Shown one piece after another: positions 48,244 through 58,331 of a stretch of 64,000 bases of DNA (the stretch's first letter is position 1; every line of letters starts with the position of its first letter). The notes under the pieces were generated by a model, which had not been told where the DNA came from, did not search any database, and saw only the letters and a program-made list of their open reading frames with translations. Source of the stretch: Streptomyces sp. R302. Its GTDB lineage: Bacteria > Actinomycetota > Actinomycetes > Streptomycetales > Streptomycetaceae. Location: the NCBI RefSeq assembly GCF_012927245.1, contig NZ_JABBGE010000014.1:124001-188000 (forward strand). The letters run 5' to 3'. The position numbers and the translations under genes are program-made.

Positions 48244-48674
48244 GCGACGACCGCATCGGCATCGACGAACTTCTGGAACGGGTCCGGTCCGGTCTCGACC
48301 GGATCGACGCCCGCACCGCGTACGAGGAGTACGCCTCGGGCGCCGCGCTCCTGGTCGGCACCCGCTACGCGGCCCTGCGCGAACGGGACGGCCTGGTCCC
48401 GGGCGCGCTGGTCGTGGAGCGCAACGAGCTGGAGTGGCGGCTCGACCCCCAGGGCAGCCACCGCTCCCCGCACGCCACCGGTCACGACCTGCGGGTGGTG
48501 GTCTTCTGCAACGAGGGCTACGCCTCGTCGCTGGCGGCGGAATCCCTCCGCCGCCTGGGCCTCCACCGGGCGACCGACCTGATCGGCGGCTTCCAGGCCT
48601 GGAAGGCGGCAGGCCTCCCGGTCCTCCCGCCGGGAGAACTGCCCCCCGACAGTCACCCGGCAACGACCTCATAG
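48240..48674 (+). CDS. Rhodanese-like domain protein
   Basis: A 144-residue single-domain sulfurtransferase. The active-site loop is VVVFCNEGYASSLAAESL, with Cys as persulfide carrier; the region before it, IDARTAYEEYASGAALLVG and GALVVERNELEWRL, is the usual rhodanese N-terminal half. Start codon GTG overlaps the dioxygenase stop (GTGA), giving translational coupling. It may take sulfur from cysteine catabolism. Confidence 0.9.
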   Translation: MSDDRIGIDELLERVRSGLDRIDARTAYEEYASGAALLVGTRYAALRERDGLVPGALVVERNELEWRLDPQGSHRSPHATGHDLRVVVFCNEGYASSLAAESLRRLGLHRATDLIGGFQAWKAAGLPVLPPGELPPDSHPATTS

Positions 48675-48842
48675 CCCCGGCCGATCGCCCTCGGCCCACG
48701 CGCCCGGCACCCCCCTCGGCACTGGGTTCGGGGCCTCTCGGCACCGGTTGCGGCGTCGGACTCGCACCGGGTTCGACGCCCCTCGCCCCCGGGGCTCCGC
48801 ACCGCACCGCACCACACCACCGGCGGCCTGGTCCCCTCCCCC

Positions 48843-48863
48843 GGAGGGCTCTAGTAGCCCTCC
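48843..48863. terminator. Hairpin between convergent rhodanese and recX genes
   Basis: GGAGGGCT (48843-48850) pairs with AGCCCTCC (48856-48863) over a 5-nt loop that contains the recX stop codon. Confidence 0.6.
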
Positions 48864-49417
48864 TCCAGGCCGTCGGTGGACTCGCCCTCCTCTTCCAGCG
48901 CCTGACGGACCACCCGCAGGGCCATGCCCTCCGGATAGCCCTTGCGGGCGAGCATCCCGGCGAGGCGTCTGAGCCGGCGGTCGCGGTCGAGACCGCGGGT
49001 GGCGCGGAGCTTGCGCGCCACCAGCTCGCGCGCGGTGGCCTCCTCCTGTTCGGAGTCCAGCTGCCCGACCGCCTCCTGTACGAGGCCGGGGTCGATGCCC
49101 TTGGTGCGCAGCTCGCGGGCGAGGGCCCGGCGGGCGAGGCCCCGCCCGTGGTGGCGGGACTCCACCCAGGCGTCCGCGAAGGCGGCGTCGTCGATGAGGC
49201 CGACGTCCTCGAAGCGGGCGAGGACCTCCTCGGCGATGTCGTCGGGGATCTCCCGCTTGCGCAGGGCATCGGCCAGCTGTCTGCGCGTGCGGGGGGTTCC
49301 GGTGAGCAGGCGCAGACAGATCGCCCGCGCCCGCTCAGCCGGATCCTGGGGTGACAGCTCCTTCTCGGCCCTCGACGAGTCGGGGCTGTCACCCGGCCAT
49401 TCGGTGCGACCGGTCAC
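48851..49417 (-). CDS. recX: Recombination regulator RecX
   Basis: A 188-residue helical protein that binds and restrains RecA filaments. The three-helix repeats read RAICLRLLTGTPRTRRQLADAL, VGLIDDAAFADAWVESRHHG and GLARRALARELRTKGID. It starts 4 bp after the recA stop and is surely cotranscribed with it. GTG start. Confidence 0.95.
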   Translation of the reverse strand: MTGRTEWPGDSPDSSRAEKELSPQDPAERARAICLRLLTGTPRTRRQLADALRKREIPDDIAEEVLARFEDVGLIDDAAFADAWVESRHHGRGLARRALARELRTKGIDPGLVQEAVGQLDSEQEEATARELVARKLRATRGLDRDRRLRRLAGMLARKGYPEGMALRVVRQALEEEGESTDGLEEGY

Positions 49418-49421
49418 CGGT

Positions 49422-50558
<1,137 letters not shown>

Positions 50559-50697
50559 GGGTTCCACCCGGGGTGTCTGAGTCGATCGCTTCATGTGAAA
50601 GACGCTAACCCCTGCCACTGACAATGGGCTCTCGCGTCTCTCCGACCTGTGGACAACTCGCCGAGATGCCCGCGATTCCAAGGGCCGGAACCTTCAT

Positions 50698-50725
50698 GAG
50701 AATAGATGTTCGATTTTCGTGTCAA
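50698..50725 (-). promoter_or_regulatory. recA promoter with SOS box
   Basis: On the minus strand a -35 TTGACA (50725-50720) is followed by the LexA-site-like TCGAACATCTATTCTC (50713-50698), which contains a possible -10 TATTCT (50704-50699) at the short spacing of 15 bp. The left half of the box is perfect; the right half is degenerate (ATTC instead of GTTC). LexA bound here would block the promoter. Confidence 0.75.
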
Positions 50726-50787
50726 GCGCGCCACGCCCGCCCTGTGGACAACGTCGGATCCGCCCGCCGCCACCCGCTCTCCCGCAC

Positions 50788-51366
50788 CTACTCGCCGCCC
50801 TCGCCCCACTCCTGGTCGAGGTCCGGCCACGTCTCGCGGTCGGCGCGGGAGAGGGTCTCGCCGATCATGCGGGTGGCGTAGTCGCGGTCGCCGGCGATCC
50901 GGTTGATGTGCTCGGCGAGGAGGAGGGCGGTGGCCTCCAGGGCGGTCATCTCCTCCTTGGTCCACTCCCCGTACTGCCGGCGCCAGAGGCTGGGGCTCAG
51001 GCCGGTGCCGGCCGCGATCACCAGGCCGGCCATGGTGGGGATCGCCTCGGGGCGCACGCTCCGGGGCATCATGCGCAGCGTGGCCACCAGGCTGGGGACC
51101 ACGTACTCGATGACGTCCCGGTCGTGCTCCTCGTGGACCTGCCGCAGCCACTTCATGAACATGAAGACGAGCGTGCACGCGCCGTCCAGGAGTTCGTTGA
51201 CACCGTCCAGGTCCAGGGACGCCGTGAGCTGGTCGAGCAGTTTCTGCTGCTCGGGGTCGGTCCCGGTCTTGCCGTCGTGGACGGCCTTGAGCCGGGAGTC
51301 GATCACCATGAGTGCCCCGTTCACGTCACCGGCGGGGGCGTAGCGGGGGTCGCAGGGCGATGACAC
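50788..51366 (-). CDS. Conserved hypothetical protein
   Basis: A 192-residue acidic, helical protein without signal or membrane segment. Recognisable stretches are LMVIDSRLKAVHDGK, GACTLVFMFMKWLRQVHEEHDRDVIEYVV and TKEEMTALEATALLLAEHINRIAGDRDY. I do not recognise the family. The GTG at 51366 has GAGGAGGAAG seven bases upstream. It is co-directional with recA, 229 bp upstream of it, and has its own leader with a hairpin at 51433-51451. Confidence 0.75.
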   Translation of the reverse strand: MSSPCDPRYAPAGDVNGALMVIDSRLKAVHDGKTGTDPEQQKLLDQLTASLDLDGVNELLDGACTLVFMFMKWLRQVHEEHDRDVIEYVVPSLVATLRMMPRSVRPEAIPTMAGLVIAAGTGLSPSLWRRQYGEWTKEEMTALEATALLLAEHINRIAGDRDYATRMIGETLSRADRETWPDLDQEWGEGGE

Positions 51367-51432
51367 AGGCTTCCTCCTCGTAGGACCGCGTCGGCACGGT
51401 CAGTCCGTACGGTAGGAGGCTTGCCGGACGGC

Positions 51433-51451
51433 TTCCGGCGGTTCGCCGGAA
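51433..51451 (-). terminator. Short hairpin after the SGNH hydrolase gene
   Basis: TTCCGGCG (51433-51440) pairs with CGCCGGAA (51444-51451) over a 3-nt loop. It lies 71 bp past the SGNH stop and 67 bp before the next start on the minus strand, so it could end the former or sit in the leader of the latter. Confidence 0.45.
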
Positions 51452-51522
51452 ACGACCTTCAGACGACTGAACGGGACCCCGCGCGTTGACCCGGCCGGGC
51501 ACCCCGCGACAGGCCCGCCGGG

Positions 51523-52308
51523 CTACGCTCCGCGCCCTTCCACGGGCAGGAGTCCGGGGCGTTTGGCGACCCGGCCGTCGCCGGAGGACCGGCCGCGCAC
51601 CCGGCGCGCGATCCAGGGCCCGAGGAAGGATCCGGCCCAGGCGAGTTCACCGGCGGCGGCCCCCAGGCGCGTGGGGACCGGGCGCGGCGGCAGCGGCCGG
51701 GTCCAGGTGTCGTCGCTGTCCGGCAGGGCGAGCGCGTCGGCGACGGCGGCCGCGATGCGCGCGTGTCCGAGCGGGGAGGCGTGCAGCCGGTCGGCGCTCC
51801 ACATCCGGGGGTCGGTGACCACCTCGTGGTGCGCGGTCTCGGCGACGGTCACGCCGTGCCGCCGGGCGGCCTGCCTGATCCGGTCGTTGAGGGCGTGGAC
51901 GCGCGGCGCGAGCGGCCGGGCCAGCGGGGTGACGCGGCCGACGTCGGGGAAGGTGAGGGTGGCCACGCGGGCGCCCTGGGCGGTCAGGGCGGCGAAGACG
52001 GCCTCCAGGTGGCCGGCCGTCTCGTCGGCGTCGAAGCCGGGCCGCAGCAGATCGTTCACCCCGGCGACGACGGTGGCGAGGTCGGGCCGGAGCGCGAGGG
52101 CGGCCGGGAGCTGTCCCGCCCGTACCTCGCCGGCCAGGCGCCCCCGTACGGCGAGGTTGGCGTACCGGACGCCGGTGCCGGTCCTGGCGAGGTGCTCGGC
52201 GAGCCGGTCGGCCCAGCCGCGCAGCCCGGTGAGGTCGTCCCCGTCGCCGACGCCCTCGGTCTGACTGTCGCCGAGGGCCACGTACCGCAGATATCCGTGC
52301 GCACCCAT
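51523..52308 (-). CDS. SGNH/GDSL family hydrolase
   Basis: A 261-residue esterase/lipase-like protein. Block I is YVALGDSQTEGVGDGD with the nucleophilic Ser, block II has YANLAVRG, block III is VVAGVNDLLRPG and block V is SADRLHASPLGHARI with the Asp and His. No signal peptide is visible, so it is probably cytoplasmic. The ATG at 52308 gives MGAHGYLRYVALG, close to the usual distance to block I; GAGGG lies about 12 bases upstream. Confidence 0.88.
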   Translation of the reverse strand: MGAHGYLRYVALGDSQTEGVGDGDDLTGLRGWADRLAEHLARTGTGVRYANLAVRGRLAGEVRAGQLPAALALRPDLATVVAGVNDLLRPGFDADETAGHLEAVFAALTAQGARVATLTFPDVGRVTPLARPLAPRVHALNDRIRQAARRHGVTVAETAHHEVVTDPRMWSADRLHASPLGHARIAAAVADALALPDSDDTWTRPLPPRPVPTRLGAAAGELAWAGSFLGPWIARRVRGRSSGDGRVAKRPGLLPVEGRGA

Positions 52309-52348
52309 CCGTCGGCCACCCTCTTCTCCGTCGCACCCCACCCATGAC

Positions 52349-52370
52349 CTATTCAACTTTTTTAGTATAG
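52349..52370. promoter_or_regulatory. AT-rich imperfect dyad in divergent promoter
   Basis: CTATTCAACTTTTTTAGTAT-AG is the most AT-rich stretch of the window and is an imperfect palindrome with matching CTAT/ATAG ends. It contains TATACT (52369-52364, minus strand), which can serve as -10 for the SGNH gene. It could be a repressor site for either neighbour. Confidence 0.45.
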
Positions 52371-52416
52371 GACGGTCGGGCGGCCTTCACCGCCCGCCCC
52401 GCCTATCCTTCGACCC

Positions 52417-53670
52417 ATGCGCCTCCCGCCCCGGACCGCCGACGCCCTGATCGCCGGCCTCGTGCTCCTCCTGGTGACGGTCTGGACGCTGATCTCGGGG
52501 TGGCACACGCACGAGTCCGCCCCGCGCGCCGCGCTCGGCTGGGCGCTCGTGCTCGTCGGCTGCGGCGCCCTCGTCCTCCGGCGCCGATGGCCCGTGGGCG
52601 TCGCCGTCGTCACCCTGCTCGCGTGCGTGACCTACTACCCGCTCTCCGAGCAGGACGGGCCGCTCATGATCGCCTTCGCCCTCGCGCTGTACACCACGGC
52701 CGCCGAGGGCCGCTTCGCCGCCGCCGTCGCCCTCGCCGCCGTCACGCTCCTCGCGGTCGGCCTCGGCGAGGCCCGCCAGGCACCGGGCCACCGCCAGATC
52801 GACGGGACCGCGCTCGCCATGCTGGCCGGCTGGTTGATCAGCCTGGTCGCGGTCGGCCGGGCCCAGCGCACCCGGACCGCCTATCTGCACGAGGTGGAGC
52901 AGCGGGCCCTCGCCGCCGAGCGCGAGCAGGAGGCCCGCGCCCGGCAGAGCGCCACCGAGGAGCGGCTGCGGATCGCCCGCGAGCTCCACGACGTCCTCGG
53001 CCACACCGTCTCCCTCATCAACGTGCAGTCCGGCGCCGCCCTCCACCGGCTCGCCAAGCGCCCCGACCCCGAGACCGCGCTCACCACCGCCACCGAGGCC
53101 CTGACCGCGGTCCGCACCACCAGCAAGGACGCCCTGCGGGAGCTCCGCGCCACCCTCGGGGTGCTGCGCGGCGCCGACGAGGCCGCGCCGACCGCCCCGC
53201 CCGCCTCCGGCCTGGCCCTCCTCGGCGACCTCGCCGCCCGGGCCCGCGCCGCCGGCCTCGACGTACGCACCCGGGTCACCGGCACGCCCGTCCCGCTGCC
53301 GCCGCCCGTGGACCTCGCCGCGTACCGCATCGTGCAGGAGTCGCTGACGAACGTGACCCGCCACTCCGCCGCCACGACCGTCACCGTCTCCCTGGACTGG
53401 GAGCCGGGGACCGGCACGGTGCGGCTCCGGATCGCGGACGACGGCGGGACATCCGGCACGACGGCCGCGGGCGCCACGACCGGGAGCGGAGGCACCGGAA
53501 ACGGAGGCGCGAACGGTGACGCCGGAAGCGGCGGGACCGGCATCCGCGGCATGGCCGAGCGGGCCCGCGCCCTCGGCGGCACGCTCACCGCCGGACCGGA
53601 CGGCGGCGGCTTCGTCGTCGACGCCCGCCTCCCCACGACCCTCGCCCCGCAGGAAGGGACGCCCGCATGA
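52417..53670 (+). CDS. NarL-type sensor histidine kinase with Gly-rich insert
   Basis: A 417-residue kinase with four to five N-terminal membrane segments (about 8-145), a coiled linker, the HisKA_3 motif EERLRIARELHDVLGHTVSL (His191), and an HATPase domain with AYRIVQESLTNVTRHS and LRIADDGG. Between the G1 box and GTGIRGMAERA lies an insert of about 25 Gly/Thr/Ala residues where relatives have only a few. No ribosome site is present; TATCCT (52404-52409) lies 7 nt before the ATG, a leaderless pattern. The response regulator overlaps its end. Confidence 0.9.
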   Translation: MRLPPRTADALIAGLVLLLVTVWTLISGWHTHESAPRAALGWALVLVGCGALVLRRRWPVGVAVVTLLACVTYYPLSEQDGPLMIAFALALYTTAAEGRFAAAVALAAVTLLAVGLGEARQAPGHRQIDGTALAMLAGWLISLVAVGRAQRTRTAYLHEVEQRALAAEREQEARARQSATEERLRIARELHDVLGHTVSLINVQSGAALHRLAKRPDPETALTTATEALTAVRTTSKDALRELRATLGVLRGADEAAPTAPPASGLALLGDLAARARAAGLDVRTRVTGTPVPLPPPVDLAAYRIVQESLTNVTRHSAATTVTVSLDWEPGTGTVRLRIADDGGTSGTTAAGATTGSGGTGNGGANGDAGSGGTGIRGMAERARALGGTLTAGPDGGGFVVDARLPTTLAPQEGTPA

Positions 53671-54344
53671 TCCGCGTCGTGCTCGCCGACGACCAGACCC
53701 TCGTCCGGGCCGGATTCCGGTCGATCCTCTCCGACGAGGACGACATCGAGGTCGCCGGCGAGGCGGGGGACGGCGCGGTGGCCGTCGCCCTCGCCGCCGA
53801 ACTCCGCCCGGACGTCGTCCTCATGGACATCCGGATGCCCGTGCTCGACGGCCTGGAGGCCACCCGCCGGATCACCGCCGACCCCCGCCTCGACGGCGTG
53901 AAGGTCGTCATCCTGACCACCTTCGACGAGGACGAGCACGTGTACGGGGCGCTGCGCGGCGGCGCGTCCGGCTTCCTCGTCAAGGACACCGAGCCGATGG
54001 AACTGCTGCACGCGGTACGGGTCGTGGCCCGCGGCGACGCCCTCATCGCCCCCGCGGTGACCCGCCGGCTGATCGCCGAGTTCGCCGGCCGCGCCGACCC
54101 GGCCGGCCGCCGCCCCGACCCGGCGCCCCGCCTGGACGCCCTCACCGACCGCGAGCGGGAGGTCCTCGGCCTGGTCGGGGCCGGTCTGTCCAACGACGAG
54201 ATCGCGGGCCGTCTCGTCCTCTCCCCCGCCACCGCCAAGACCCACGTCAGCCGGATCATGACGAAGCTGAAAGTCAGGGACCGGGCGCAACTGGTCGTCC
54301 TGGCCTACGAGTCAGGGATGATCACCCCCGGCTGGCTGGCCTGA
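53667..54344 (+). CDS. NarL/FixJ-type response regulator
   Basis: A 225-residue regulator: LADDQTLVRAGFRSIL, phospho-Asp54 in VVLMDIRMPVLDG, Lys in FLVKDTEP, and a LuxR HTH with LTDREREVLGLVGAGLSNDEIA and TAKTHVSRIMTKL. It overlaps the kinase by ATGA and is cotranscribed. The CydAB-like genes begin 174 bp later in the same direction and may be its target (inference). Confidence 0.93.
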   Translation: MIRVVLADDQTLVRAGFRSILSDEDDIEVAGEAGDGAVAVALAAELRPDVVLMDIRMPVLDGLEATRRITADPRLDGVKVVILTTFDEDEHVYGALRGGASGFLVKDTEPMELLHAVRVVARGDALIAPAVTRRLIAEFAGRADPAGRRPDPAPRLDALTDREREVLGLVGAGLSNDEIAGRLVLSPATAKTHVSRIMTKLKVRDRAQLVVLAYESGMITPGWLA

Positions 54345-54518
54345 CGCCCCGAGAGGCCGGTCCGTCCCGGCGTCGCCCCCTAAGGGCCCGGGGCCGCCCG
54401 ATCAACTTTCGTCGTACGCGCGGACCGGTGCCGTGCATCCGAAGGTGTACATCTGGGGGCCACAACTGTCACCGCAGGTCAGATGCGCCGAGGAAGGCCG
54501 GCGGAGCACCCTTGAGGA

Positions 54519-55799
54519 GTGAATCAGGACGTACTCGATCTCGCGCGGCTACAGTTCGGCCTCACCGCCGCGGGCCACTTCCTCTTCGTCGCCCTCACCC
54601 TGGGTCTCGGAACGATCGTGGCCGTCCTCCAGACCCGCGCCACGCTCACCCGGCGCCCGGAGGACGCCCGCCAGGTCCGCTTCTGGGGCCAGCTGTACGT
54701 GATCAACTACGCGGTCGGCATCGTCACCGGCCTCGTCATGGAGTTCCAGTTCGGCATGGCGTGGAGCGGCCTCACCCATGAGGCGGGCAACATACTCGGC
54801 GCCTCCCTGGCCGTGGAGACGCTCGTCGCGTTCTTCGTCGAGTCCACCTTCCTCGGCCTGTGGATCTTCGGCTGGCACCGGCTCGGCCGCTGGGCCCACC
54901 TCGCGACGATCTGGGTCGTCGTCCTGACCGCCTACCTCTCCGCGTACTGGATCCTCGTCTCCAACGGCTTCCTCAACCATCCGGTGGGGTACGGCTCCGA
55001 GGGCGGCGAGCTGGTCCTGACCGACCCGGCCGCGGTCCTCACCAACCCGGCCGCGCTGCTCCCGCTCGCCCACATCCTGGCGGGGGCGCTGCTCACCGCG
55101 GGCTTCTTCATGGCGGGCGTCAGCGCCTACCACCTGTTCCGGCGGACCGCGGAGGCGGACTTCTTCCGCCGGAGCCTGCGGACCGGGGTCTTCGTCGCGG
55201 CGCCGGCCCTGATGGCGGCGGCGGTCAGCGGCGGGCTCCAGTTCGCCTCCCTCGCCTCCTTCCAGCCGATGAAGGCGGCGGTCTTCCAGGGCCAGGTGGC
55301 CGAGATCGCCCGGGTGCAGGCCGAGTCGGCGGCCCGCTTCGGCCCCGGCGACTACATACCCTCCGAGGGCTGGACCCGGGGCGGCGGCCTCGTGATGCTG
55401 ATCGCCTTCGGCCTGATGATGTACCTCTGCCTCGGCGGCGTGATCCTGGCCGCGTTCCGGAAGGTCGTCCTGCGGTTCCGGCTCTGGCACCTGGTCCTGA
55501 TGGCCTCCGTGCCGCTGCCGTACCTCGCCATGATCGGCGGCTGGGTCTTCCGCGAGTCGGGCCGTCAGCCCTGGGTGGTGTACGGGCTGCTGAGGACGGA
55601 GGACGCCGTCTCCGCGCTCTCCCCCGGCACGATGCGGCTCTCGCTGGCCGTGTTCGCCACGCTCTTCCTGCTGCTGGCCGCCCTCAACGCCTGGCTGCTC
55701 GCCCGGCACGCCCGCAGGGGCCCGGTCGACACGGGCCTCGGCCGGGACGAACGAGCGCGGGACGAACCCGCGACGGCCGCGCCCCTGCCCCACTACTAG
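54519..55799 (+). CDS. cydA: Cytochrome bd-type quinol oxidase subunit I-like protein
   Basis: A 426-residue membrane protein. Heme ligands are present: His20 in LTAAGHFLF, His185 in PLAHILAGA, and Met at about 300 in FGLMMYLC. Glu100 and Glu108 in AVETLVAFFVEST and the GRQPW quinol signature are also there. Lys252 is kept but the essential Glu of the Q-loop (E257 in E. coli) reads Gln in FQPMKAAVFQGQ. The Q-loop is short. The start GTG is supported by homology (LDLARLQFGLT); a GAGGAG overlaps it too closely, so initiation may be leaderless or use GCGGAG further up. No cydC/cydD follows. Confidence 0.85.
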   Translation: MNQDVLDLARLQFGLTAAGHFLFVALTLGLGTIVAVLQTRATLTRRPEDARQVRFWGQLYVINYAVGIVTGLVMEFQFGMAWSGLTHEAGNILGASLAVETLVAFFVESTFLGLWIFGWHRLGRWAHLATIWVVVLTAYLSAYWILVSNGFLNHPVGYGSEGGELVLTDPAAVLTNPAALLPLAHILAGALLTAGFFMAGVSAYHLFRRTAEADFFRRSLRTGVFVAAPALMAAAVSGGLQFASLASFQPMKAAVFQGQVAEIARVQAESAARFGPGDYIPSEGWTRGGGLVMLIAFGLMMYLCLGGVILAAFRKVVLRFRLWHLVLMASVPLPYLAMIGGWVFRESGRQPWVVYGLLRTEDAVSALSPGTMRLSLAVFATLFLLLAALNAWLLARHARRGPVDTGLGRDERARDEPATAAPLPHY

Positions 55800-55886
55800 A
55801 CCTTCCCTTCCCTTCTCTCCGCCCAGTCCCCGCCACCCGTCCCCATCCCCGCCACCGACCCCGTCATCACCGGCCCGAGGAGCACC

Positions 55887-56666
55887 GTGGAAACCCTCGC
55901 CGTCACCCTGCTCGCCTGCTGTGCCGTCGGCTGGTCCGTGCTCGCCGGCACGGACATCGGCAGCGGCATGCTGCTGCCCTGGCTGGGCCGCGGCGACGCC
56001 GAGCGCAGACTCGTCCTCGCGTCCTTCGCCCCCTTCTTCCTGGGGAACGAGGTGTGGCTCGTCGCCGCCGCCGGCGTCCTCGTCGGCTGCTTCCCCGCGC
56101 TGGAGGGCGAGCTGCTGAGCGGCCAGGCGCCGGTCCTCGTGGCCCTCCTGGCCGGGTGGATCGTGCGGGACGCCGCCCTGTGGTCGCGCGGTCGTGGCCC
56201 GGGGCCCCGCTGGCGCGCGGCCTGCGACGCCGCGGTGACGGCCGGCAGCTGGACGGTCGCCCTGTCCTGGGGCCTGCTGCTCGTGGCCCTCCTCACCGGC
56301 AGACCGTACGAGCCCGCCGGCGGCCCCGTCGCCCTCGTGGCCGCCCCGGCGGTCGCCGCCCTGTTCGCCGCGCACGGCCTCGGCTTCGCCTCGCTGCGGC
56401 TCACCGGCGCCCCGTACCAGCGGGCCCGACGGCTGGTCGGGCGGGCCGGGAGACCCTGGCATCCGCTCGCCCTCACCGCCGTCCCGCTGGCCGGGCTGCC
56501 GCTCTGGGCGGGTGCGTCGCTGCCCCTGGCCGAGCGGGCCGCGGCGCCGGGGACGCTGGCCCTGCTCGTCCCTGCGCTGGCCGTGGTGACCCCGCTGCTA
56601 GTCGCGGTCCAGGCATGGATCTGGTACGCCTTCCGGGGCCGCGTCACCGGCCCCTCGTACCTGTGA
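55887..56666 (+). CDS. cydB: Cytochrome bd-type oxidase subunit II-like protein (short)
   Basis: A 259-residue membrane protein opening METLAVTLLACCAVGWSVLAGTDIGSGMLLPWLGRGD, the CydB N-terminal pattern, followed by FAPFFLGNEVWLVAAAGVL and about seven hydrophobic segments. Usual CydB proteins have 330-380 residues, so this is a reduced version. GTG with GAGGAGCACC upstream. It is 87 bp after the subunit I gene and forms a pair with it. Confidence 0.82.
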   Translation: METLAVTLLACCAVGWSVLAGTDIGSGMLLPWLGRGDAERRLVLASFAPFFLGNEVWLVAAAGVLVGCFPALEGELLSGQAPVLVALLAGWIVRDAALWSRGRGPGPRWRAACDAAVTAGSWTVALSWGLLLVALLTGRPYEPAGGPVALVAAPAVAALFAAHGLGFASLRLTGAPYQRARRLVGRAGRPWHPLALTAVPLAGLPLWAGASLPLAERAAAPGTLALLVPALAVVTPLLVAVQAWIWYAFRGRVTGPSYL

Positions 56667-56684
56667 GCCGCGCCGGCGCGTCCG

Positions 56685-58025
56685 TCAGGCGTCCTCGGCG
56701 CCCTGGTTCTCCTTCTTGTGCTGGAGGGCCCTCTGGAGACGGGCGACGACGGCCTCGCCGTACCGCCGGTGGCCGTGCACCCGCGGATCGTCCGTGACGT
56801 CGTACCGCTTCACGTACGCCCCGAGGAAGGCCTGGAGGGTGGCCACGGCCGGGATGGCGATCAGCGCGCCGACGGCGCCGAGCAGCGCGGTGCCCGCGAT
56901 CACCGAGCCGAAGGCCACGGCCGGGTGGATGTCGACCGTCTTGGAGGTGAGCTTCGGCTGGAGGACGTAGTTCTCGAACTGCTGGTAGATCACGACGAAG
57001 CCGAGCACCCACAGCGCGTACCAGGGGTTCACGGTGAAGGCGATGAGCATCGGCAGGGCACCGGCCAGATAGGTGCCGATGGTGGGGATGAACTGCGAGA
57101 CCAGGCCGACCCAGACCGCGAGGGCGGGGGCGTAGGGCACGTCCAGGATCTCGAAGAGCACGAAGTGCGCGACGCCCGAGATGAGGGCCATCAGACCGCG
57201 CGAGTAGAGGTAGCCGCCGGTCTTGTCGACCGCGATCTCCCAGGCGCGCAGCACCTCGGCCTGTCGGGCGGGCGGCAGGACGGAGCAGAGCGCGCGGCGG
57301 AACCGCGGTCCGTCGGCGGCGAAGTAGAAGGCGAAGAGGAAGATCGTCAGCAGCCGGAAGAGCCCGCCGAGCACGGTGGCGGAGACGTCGAGGACACCGG
57401 TGGCGCTGTTCTGCACGTACTTCTGCAGCCAGTCCGACTTGAGCACGCTGTCCTGGACCTCGACCCGGGAGAGCTCGGTGTGGAAGGTCTGGTTGATCCA
57501 GTTGATGAGCGAGTCGAGGTACTTGGGGAAGTTCTCGACCATGTCGACGATCTGGCCGGCGAGCATCGAGCCGAGCAGGACGACGAAGCCGACACCGAAG
57601 ACGAGGACGCCGAAGAAGACGAGGAAGGTGGCGAGTCCCCTGCGCATCCCGCGGGCCGCCATGCGACCGACGGCCGGTTCGATGGCGAGCGCGAGGAAGA
57701 AGGCGAGCAGGATGTTGACGAGCAGGCCGACGAGTTGGTGGAAGGCCCAGTCGCCGAGCAGGAAGCAGGCGTAGAGGGCGAGCGCCAGGACCATCGCCCG
57801 GGGCAGCCAGCGGGGCATGCGCGCGCCGGACGCCGCGGCGGCGGCGGGGGCCTCGGCGGGCGGCTGCCCTCCCGAGTCGATCGTGGGCACGCCGGGCGAC
57901 GCGGGCGCCTCGGGCGGCCCGCCCACGGCGACGGTCGGCGACACAGACGTCGCGGGTCTCACCGATGCCGTGGGCGTCTGGGGTGTCTTCCGGGCGGTCA
58001 TCTCGGTCTCGTCAGTCGGGGCCAC
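56685..58025 (-). CDS. AI-2E family transporter (putative permease)
   Basis: A 446-residue membrane protein: about 75 Pro/Ala/Thr-rich cytoplasmic residues, then paired membrane helices with LLVNILLAFFLALAIEPAVG, a long hydrophilic middle segment (about 170-235, KYLDSLINWINQTF), LFAFYFAADGPRFRRAL, VSQFIPTIGTYLAGALP, and the family end YVLQPKLTSKTVDIHP. Members export varied small molecules or Na+. The GTG at 58025 lies 6 nt after GAGACT; the ATG at 58001 is an alternative start. Confidence 0.88.
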   Translation of the reverse strand: MAPTDETEMTARKTPQTPTASVRPATSVSPTVAVGGPPEAPASPGVPTIDSGGQPPAEAPAAAAASGARMPRWLPRAMVLALALYACFLLGDWAFHQLVGLLVNILLAFFLALAIEPAVGRMAARGMRRGLATFLVFFGVLVFGVGFVVLLGSMLAGQIVDMVENFPKYLDSLINWINQTFHTELSRVEVQDSVLKSDWLQKYVQNSATGVLDVSATVLGGLFRLLTIFLFAFYFAADGPRFRRALCSVLPPARQAEVLRAWEIAVDKTGGYLYSRGLMALISGVAHFVLFEILDVPYAPALAVWVGLVSQFIPTIGTYLAGALPMLIAFTVNPWYALWVLGFVVIYQQFENYVLQPKLTSKTVDIHPAVAFGSVIAGTALLGAVGALIAIPAVATLQAFLGAYVKRYDVTDDPRVHGHRRYGEAVVARLQRALQHKKENQGAEDA

Positions 58026-58091
58026 CCCGCAAGTCTCGCGCACCCGGCGGACAATCCGCCCGGGGCCGGAGCAGAACGGCGCGAGACGCCC

Positions 58092-58286
58092 TCAGCGCTT
58101 CTCGGCGGGGACGTCCATGGCACCGCAGACCGCCCGCCACACGTCCTTCGCCTCCCAGCCGGCGTCCAGCGCCTCGTGGACGGTCCGGCCGCCCAGTTCG
58201 GACAGGACGTGGTCGCGCGCGAAGGAGTCGGCGTACCCGGCGCCGAAGTGGTCGGCCATCCGTTCCCAGAAAATCGTCAACCGCAT
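58092..58286 (-). CDS. DUF3046 family protein
   Basis: A 64-residue protein, MRLTIFWERMADHFGAGYADSF followed by ARDHVLSELGGRTVHEALDAG and WRAVCGAMDVPAEKR. It matches the small actinobacterial DUF3046 family, which often lies near recA. Function unknown. GATACT lies 6 nt before the ATG, again a leaderless-like layout. Confidence 0.88.
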   Translation of the reverse strand: MRLTIFWERMADHFGAGYADSFARDHVLSELGGRTVHEALDAGWEAKDVWRAVCGAMDVPAEKR

Positions 58287-58331
58287 GACTCCAGTATCCC
58301 GCTCCCAAGAGTGCAGCCCGCCCGCCGGGGC

